Part shown: positions 58,905 to 64,000 of the stretch, in pieces
How the letters are laid out: each line of letters opens with the position of its first letter
Position numbering within the stretch: position 1 is the stretch's first letter
Assembly: GCF_963678185.1 (NCBI RefSeq)
Contig: NZ_OY782757.1
Coordinates: 248,001-312,000 of the forward strand
From: an uncultured Tolumonas sp.
GTDB taxonomy: Bacteria; Pseudomonadota; Gammaproteobacteria; Enterobacterales; Aeromonadaceae
Length of the DNA: 64,000 nt
Direction: 5' to 3'
Notes under the pieces: model-generated
Told to the model about the DNA's origin: nothing
Databases searched by the model: none
Seen by the model: only the letters and a program-made list of their open reading frames with translations
Made by a program: the position numbers and the translations under genes

Positions 58905-60659
58905 ATGAAGCAAAAAGTATTTCAGATAGTGGATATACCTGAATTAGATACTTTATTATCCAATCATGAAATATTCGATGATTATCATGCTTCCGCTTCC
59001 ACGTTGATACAGATATATAGTGTCAATACTAATGACCTCATTCTGCAAAAATTAAGACAAAAATTGAGCATTCTTTTCCCTATCACAGTTATAGTTGGTG
59101 CGTCATCCATAGCCCAGGTTTTTAATCAAAAGATCACAGTTGTTAATGTTGTGCTTGGGTTTACATTTTTCAATAAGACTAAACTTTCAGTGATATGTAA
59201 ATCCTGTGTTGAAAATGATGAATATAACGCAGGATTATCTATTTCGAATGAAATATCAATAGTCGATGATGTTGTTTCTGTTATGTTATTAACAACGCCG
59301 TTATCTTTGGATTTGAATGAATTTATGATCGGATTAAATCAGCATTCACGATCAATTCATTTCTTCGGGGGCGGCGCAGCGGACTACAATGCATCAGGTA
59401 TAACATATGTATATTATGCCGATAAAGTATTTTCAAAAGGTACTGTAGCAGTTATCTTTTCGAGTAAACACTTACAGTGTTCAGTATATAAAAGTCTTGG
59501 TTGGCAATCACTTAGTAAAGAAATGATGGTCACAGAGTCAGATGGTGCATGGATAAAGAAAATAGATGGAGAACCTGCATTTAATGTATATTCTCGTTAT
59601 ATAAACATAAAGAATGACCCTTCATTTTTTCAAAATGCTATTGATTTTCCTCTTATTTTTAATAGAAATGATGAAGATTGTGTCCGTTCGCCGGTTGATG
59701 TTAATCAATCGGGGGAGATAAAGTTTTTAGGGGACATCAATGTAGGAGAAAAGTTTAAGATTGGTTATGGCAACCCAGAATCTATAATTAACTCTATGTT
59801 GTATATGGAAAAAGATATAAGGAAATTTAACCCTGAGGCTTTATTTGTCTTTGCATGTTGCTGTCGTTATTATTTATTGCAAGAAGATGCTGAATTGGAA
59901 ATACAGCCATTAAGCGAATTAGCTCCTACTGTCGGATTTTATACATATGGTGAGTTAATGAGCGATAAAGGGGTGCTGCAATTATTAAATTCAACGATGG
60001 TGGTTGCAGCATTTAAAGAAATTGACACCAAAACTTCGGTTAAAGATAAAGCAGTAAATAGCCAAAATATTTCTCTGCAAAAACATGCACAAATAATATC
60101 CAGATTAGTACATTTCATTTGTCGAGTGTCAGATGAATTGGCCCAATCTAATGAAGCATTAGATCGAATTTCAAAAACAGATAAACTAACTAACTTGAAT
60201 AATAGAATGTTTTTAGATGCAGAATTAAATAAAAATATATTTTTATCTGCTAAATCATTAAGGGAGAAAGAAAAAACTTTTTCTGTTTTATTGTTAGATA
60301 TCGATTTTTTCAAAACCATCAATGATACCTATGGGCATCTGGTAGGTGATGATGTATTAATTAATTTAGCTATTCTCCTTAAAAATAGTTTACGGCCAAC
60401 TGATGTTGTTGGTCGATGGGGTGGCGAGGAATTTTTAATTCTCATCCCAGAAAGTAATTTCACGATCGCAATGAAAGTCGCTGAAAAAATAAGGAAAGCT
60501 GTAGAGGGCTATTGCTTCTCTTCAAACCTAAAGCTGACATGCAGCATTGGTGTTAGTAATTTTCAATTACATGATACGCCACGCAGCATCATTAGTCGGG
60601 TTGATAGGGCGTTATACATAGCCAAAAATAATGGTAGGAACCGTATTTTTTATCAATAA
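58905..60659 (+). CDS. FIST-sensor diguanylate cyclase
   Basis: 584 residues from the ATG at 58905. N-terminal half is FIST_N and FIST_C (DDYHASASTLIQIYSVN, FFGGGAADYNASGITYVY, GDINVGEKFKIGYGNPESIINSMLYME, ELAPTVGFYTYGELMS), a sensory fold expected to bind small ligands such as amino acids. A linker helix (HAQIISRLVHFICRVSDELAQSNEALDRIS) joins to GGDEF with the full catalytic site RWGGEEFLILIP and TCSIGVS. So it should make c-di-GMP. No membrane segment is evident. Confidence 0.9.
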   Translation: MKQKVFQIVDIPELDTLLSNHEIFDDYHASASTLIQIYSVNTNDLILQKLRQKLSILFPITVIVGASSIAQVFNQKITVVNVVLGFTFFNKTKLSVICKSCVENDEYNAGLSISNEISIVDDVVSVMLLTTPLSLDLNEFMIGLNQHSRSIHFFGGGAADYNASGITYVYYADKVFSKGTVAVIFSSKHLQCSVYKSLGWQSLSKEMMVTESDGAWIKKIDGEPAFNVYSRYINIKNDPSFFQNAIDFPLIFNRNDEDCVRSPVDVNQSGEIKFLGDINVGEKFKIGYGNPESIINSMLYMEKDIRKFNPEALFVFACCCRYYLLQEDAELEIQPLSELAPTVGFYTYGELMSDKGVLQLLNSTMVVAAFKEIDTKTSVKDKAVNSQNISLQKHAQIISRLVHFICRVSDELAQSNEALDRISKTDKLTNLNNRMFLDAELNKNIFLSAKSLREKEKTFSVLLLDIDFFKTINDTYGHLVGDDVLINLAILLKNSLRPTDVVGRWGGEEFLILIPESNFTIAMKVAEKIRKAVEGYCFSSNLKLTCSIGVSNFQLHDTPRSIISRVDRALYIAKNNGRNRIFYQ

Positions 60660-60845
60660 GTTCATGACTGTCAGGTGAACACTGTTTTCTGCAGTTTGCT
60701 GGTTTTGTTCAGCAATTTACAAGATCGTGGTTGAACCGTTGTTATTTTAGCTATTTTGCATGAAAGGTTGGATCGTAGCAAAGTTATACAAATACTGAGC
60801 TAAGCTTAAAAAAGTAACTTGAGAACGAATCATGGCGGGTGGCGT

Positions 60846-62003
60846 ATGCCTATTTATGAAATGCGTAAATTCGTTGCTCCTGAATTTATTTTTGGTGTCA
60901 ATGCGCGGCATCGTGTCGGGTTTTATGCCCGTAATATGATGGCCAGACGAGTTTTTGTCGTCAGTGATCCGGGGGTTATTGCTGCAGGCTGGGTGAAGGA
61001 TGTTATTGCCGATTTAACTGAAGTTGGTATTGAGTCGGTCATATTTCAAGGTCTTACATCAAACCCAAAAGATCATGAAGTCATGGCCGGTGCCGAAATG
61101 TACGCTCGTGAACGTTGTGATGTCATTGTTGCTGTCGGTGGTGGCAGTGTTATTGATTGTGCCAAGGCGATTGGGATTGTGCATACCAATGGCAACCATA
61201 TACTCGATTTTGAAGGGGCTGATCAGATTGATATCCCTGGGCCGCCATTAATTTGTATTCCAACAACCGCAGGCACTGCCGCAGAAATCTCGCAGTTTTG
61301 CATCATCGTCAATTCGCCAGAACGTTATAAGATGGCGATCATCAGTAAATGTATGGTCCCGGATGTAGCACTGGTTGACCCAGAAACCACATTAACGATG
61401 GATACCTATTTAACCGCTTGTACCGGGATTGATGCGTTAACTCATGCTATCGAAGCCTATGTATCTACCGCCAGTTCTCCCATTGTTGATGTCCATGCGT
61501 TAGCCGCAATTAAACTGATCTGGAATAATATCGAACAGGCAGTCTCTATGCCGCACCATTTGCCAGCCAGAGAAAATATGCTACTTGGCAGCCTGCAAGC
61601 GGGATTAGCATTTTCCAATGCCAGCTTAGGTGCAGTACATGCGTTAGCTCATGCTCTAGGTGGTTTTCTCGATCTTCCTCATGGTGAATGTAATGCGTTG
61701 TTACTAGAACATGTGGTGCGTTTCAATATATCGAAGGCAACCGATCGCTATAAACAAATTGGTGAAGCTATTGGCCTGGAAATGACCGGCATAACCGAGC
61801 GCCAACGGGCAAGGCGGATCACCGATGCTCTTAGTCATCTCCGTAGCCGTTTAGGCATCGTAAACAGTCTTGCTCAACGCGGTGTTCGCGGTGCAGATAT
61901 TCCAGAATTGGCTTTTCATGCTCTCAATGACGCGTGTCTGGTTACCAATCCACGACATGCTCAGATCAATGATATAAAGGTTATTTATGGCGAAGCCATG
62001 TGA
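60846..62003 (+). CDS. ercA: ErcA-like iron-containing alcohol dehydrogenase (regulatory type)
   Basis: 385 residues from the ATG at 60846. Iron-ADH marks: EFIFGVNARHRVG, VVSDPGVIAAGWVKDVI, VIVAVGGGSVIDCAKAIGIV (NAD), PTTAGTAAEISQFCII and GAVHALAHALGGFLDLPHGECNALLLEHVV (metal His residues). The close match is to ErcA, a dehydrogenase-like protein paired with a sensor protein in pseudomonads. Here its end overlaps by 17 bases a PAS-GGDEF-EAL gene, which supports a sensory rather than purely metabolic role. Substrate unknown. Confidence 0.88.
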   Translation: MPIYEMRKFVAPEFIFGVNARHRVGFYARNMMARRVFVVSDPGVIAAGWVKDVIADLTEVGIESVIFQGLTSNPKDHEVMAGAEMYARERCDVIVAVGGGSVIDCAKAIGIVHTNGNHILDFEGADQIDIPGPPLICIPTTAGTAAEISQFCIIVNSPERYKMAIISKCMVPDVALVDPETTLTMDTYLTACTGIDALTHAIEAYVSTASSPIVDVHALAAIKLIWNNIEQAVSMPHHLPARENMLLGSLQAGLAFSNASLGAVHALAHALGGFLDLPHGECNALLLEHVVRFNISKATDRYKQIGEAIGLEMTGITERQRARRITDALSHLRSRLGIVNSLAQRGVRGADIPELAFHALNDACLVTNPRHAQINDIKVIYGEAM

Positions 62004-64000
62004 CACTGGTAATGATTGGGAAACCCGTAAAGACCGCATCATTGGTTTAGGTGAACGTTCGTTTCATAAAAGTTATTACCCTCAATTAAAACAAAATTTA
62101 GATCGTCTTGAACGTTTTCATACTTTATTGGATAGCACATCAGACTTTGTGCTGTTGGTTTCGCTACCTGAAGGAACAATTACCGATGCTAACGCGGCAC
62201 TCGGACGTCTTATTAATGTCCCTGTTGAACGGTTGATCGGCAGCACCTTTGAGTCATTGGGCCTTGGTGACGCAAGCCATGTATTAGCTGTTTTATGCCA
62301 AGATATGGATTCACATCAGGAGGGCGAACCGGCTACAACACATTCTGTTGTGACCGAATTTTGCCACGCTGACACATTGATCTGGATTGAGTTTTCGTAC
62401 TGTCTTGCTGTTCTCGATATGAAGAGTTATGGCGTTATGGTGGGGCGGGATGTGACTGAGCGAAAGCATAACCATGAAATGCTGGCGGCTTTATTATCAG
62501 AAAAAGAAGCCATGCTCGACAATGCGTTGGTCGCCATCGCGATGGTTCGGGAGCGTATTATTGTTTCATGTAATCGTCGTTTTGAAATTATGTTTGGTTA
62601 TCAACCTGGTGATGCGCTGGGTCAGTCAACTCAGATCCTCTATACCTCAAAACTCTCTTTTGATTCGTTTGGTGAAGAAGCTTATAGCGCACTGATGACT
62701 GATGAACCATTTACCCGAATTCAATTACTTGCCCGTGCCGATGGAAGCGCATTTTGGTGTGAAATGACAGGAAATGTGCTTGATCATTTACATCCGCAAA
62801 ATGGCAGTGTTTGGATGATGACGGATGTAACCGAACGGAAAGAAGCGGAAGAGCGTGCCAGATATCTTTCTTATCACGATGCAATAACCGGCTTACCTAA
62901 CCAGCTATTACTGCAAGACCGGTTGCAACAAGCGATGATGTTTTCTGATTTGGCTAAAACAAAGGTTGCTTTACTGGTTGCAGATCTTGATCGGTTTAAA
63001 ACAATTAATGACATCCTCGGTTTCAATATAGGCAATCGCTTATTAGTGTCAGTTGGTGAGCGCTTAAATCAATTATTGCCTAGCCCTGATACGGTATGCC
63101 GGCAGGGTGGGGATGAATTCCTCATGCTTTTGACCAATCTTCCTAGTGCAGAGCTGATAAGTAATTCTGTTGCTGAGTTAATCGCTAATTTTACGGAACC
63201 ATTCAAACTCGATAACCAGGAATTGACCACATCTATTTCTGTCGGTGTGGCTATTTACCCAGAAGATGGTACGGACTTTGAAACGTTATTAAAAAAAGCG
63301 GATATGGCCATGTATCGGGCAAAAGCGGCGGGTCGTAATACTTACTGCTTTTTTAATGAAGAGATGAATAATGAAGCGATTGACCAAATAACATTGCATG
63401 CCGGACTTCGAAGAGCGCTTGAAGAAAATCAATTCGTATTGCATTACCAACCCCAGATCGATTTGGGAAGTGGAGCGTTGATTGGTGCCGAAGCTTTGAT
63501 CCGTTGGGAACATCCCGAATTGGGCATGATCCCCCCCGGACGGTTTATTCCCATTGCGGAGGAAACCGGGCTGATTATTGAAATTGGTGATTGGGTATTG
63601 CATGAAGCGTGTCGTGAGGCTGCCAAATGGCGCGAGGCTGGGATGTTTGAACCGGTAGTGGCTGTAAATTTATCTGCATTACAATTTAAACGCGGGAATA
63701 TCGAGTCATCTGTTTTGTTAGCACTTCAGGAATCAGGTATTGAGCCTGGCATGCTCGAACTTGAATTAACAGAATCGATCCTGATCCAAGATACTGAAAA
63801 TGTATTAGCGACGGTGCAGCGGCTTAAACTAATGGGCGTTAAATTATCCATTGATGATTTTGGTACAGGATATTCGAGTCTTTCTTATTTAAAACGTTTT
63901 AAGGTTGATAAACTGAAAATTGATCAATCATTTGTGCGAGATCTCGCCAGTAATGTTGACGATGCAGCAATTGTGCGGGCTGTCATCCAGATGGCTCGTA
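61987..64000 (+). CDS. PAS-GGDEF-EAL c-di-GMP protein, ErcA-linked, 3' end outside window
   Basis: Open frame from the ATG at 61987 to the right edge, at least 671 residues. Two PAS regions (about 40-155 and 165-290), GGDEF with intact CRQGGDEFLML (about 380), and EAL with AEALIRWEHPELG, ELELTESILIQDTE, LSIDDFGTGYSSLSYLKRF and VDKLKIDQSFV. Both catalytic sites look complete, so it may make or degrade c-di-GMP. Overlap with ercA implies co-translation and a shared signal. Confidence 0.93.
   Translation, partial: MAKPCDTGNDWETRKDRIIGLGERSFHKSYYPQLKQNLDRLERFHTLLDSTSDFVLLVSLPEGTITDANAALGRLINVPVERLIGSTFESLGLGDASHVLAVLCQDMDSHQEGEPATTHSVVTEFCHADTLIWIEFSYCLAVLDMKSYGVMVGRDVTERKHNHEMLAALLSEKEAMLDNALVAIAMVRERIIVSCNRRFEIMFGYQPGDALGQSTQILYTSKLSFDSFGEEAYSALMTDEPFTRIQLLARADGSAFWCEMTGNVLDHLHPQNGSVWMMTDVTERKEAEERARYLSYHDAITGLPNQLLLQDRLQQAMMFSDLAKTKVALLVADLDRFKTINDILGFNIGNRLLVSVGERLNQLLPSPDTVCRQGGDEFLMLLTNLPSAELISNSVAELIANFTEPFKLDNQELTTSISVGVAIYPEDGTDFETLLKKADMAMYRAKAAGRNTYCFFNEEMNNEAIDQITLHAGLRRALEENQFVLHYQPQIDLGSGALIGAEALIRWEHPELGMIPPGRFIPIAEETGLIIEIGDWVLHEACREAAKWREAGMFEPVVAVNLSALQFKRGNIESSVLLALQESGIEPGMLELELTESILIQDTENVLATVQRLKLMGVKLSIDDFGTGYSSLSYLKRFKVDKLKIDQSFVRDLASNVDDAAIVRAVIQMAR

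Overview
The window reads as the chromosome of a Gram-negative gammaproteobacterium. It encodes an AcrAB/OprM-type RND pump, an MltB lytic transglycosylase lipoprotein, an outer-membrane porin, a lipid A phosphoethanolamine transferase and a Kup potassium transporter. Gene families and style (AT-leaning intergenic DNA, many c-di-GMP proteins, [FeFe] hydrogenase, AroY-type decarboxylase) suit a facultatively fermentative Aeromonadales member such as Tolumonas; that name is an inference from remembered sequence style, not a search result. No rRNA, tRNA, insertion sequence, prophage or CRISPR array was recognised.

Layout. 1-4.8 kb: end of kup, then a molybdate locus (frameshifted modE, modA, a porin, a di-Mop molbindin) with a regulatory-rich modE-modA intergenic region. 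4.8-8.9 kb: a FlxA-like coiled-coil protein, a secreted thermolysin-family protease and a 6-phospho-beta-glucosidase under a perfect AscG-type palindrome. 9.4-15.3 kb: an aromatic-acid decarboxylase locus (LysR regulator, AroY/LpdC-like UbiD enzyme, UbiX-type flavin prenyltransferase, DUF554 membrane protein) flanked by two split-barrel flavoprotein-like genes and a dead esterase gene. 15.4-25 kb: a MerR regulator, a two-component system, a small CusF-like periplasmic protein and an RND efflux operon. 25.3-30.2 kb: a compact operon for an NAD(H)-linked [FeFe] hydrogenase (a NuoE-NuoF fusion plus catalytic HydA) ending in a carboxymuconolactone-decarboxylase-family gene.

30.4-39.5 kb: mostly single genes (DUF4337, nitroreductase, MltB, Gfo/Idh/MocA oxidoreductase, malate:quinone oxidoreductase, a second CusF-like gene, SRPBCC protein, LysR). 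39.5-43.2 kb: an RsbQ-like hydrolase (frameshifted) translationally linked to a PAS-GGDEF-EAL protein. 43.6-44.5 kb: modD broken by a 70-bp tandem duplication. 46.4-52.5 kb: a complete N-type F1Fo-ATPase operon (beta, epsilon, AtpQ-like, a, c, b-delta, alpha, gamma). 53-58 kb: EptA-family transferase, then a LysR/DoxX/glutathionyl-hydroquinone reductase/esterase run. 58.2-64 kb: a third CusF-like gene, a FIST-GGDEF protein, and an ErcA-like dehydrogenase overlapping a PAS-GGDEF-EAL gene that runs off the window.

Themes. Molybdate genes occur at two places and two of them (modE, modD) are broken, while modA and mop are intact and modBC are not in the window. Four c-di-GMP-type or linked signalling modules sit next to enzyme-like sensors (RsbQ, ErcA, FIST). 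Three dispersed paralogues of a CusF-fold protein have lost the usual copper ligands. The hydrogenase diaphorase subunit has lost three of the four NuoE cluster cysteines. These, with the N-ATPase lacking a recognisable AtpR, are the most unusual features.
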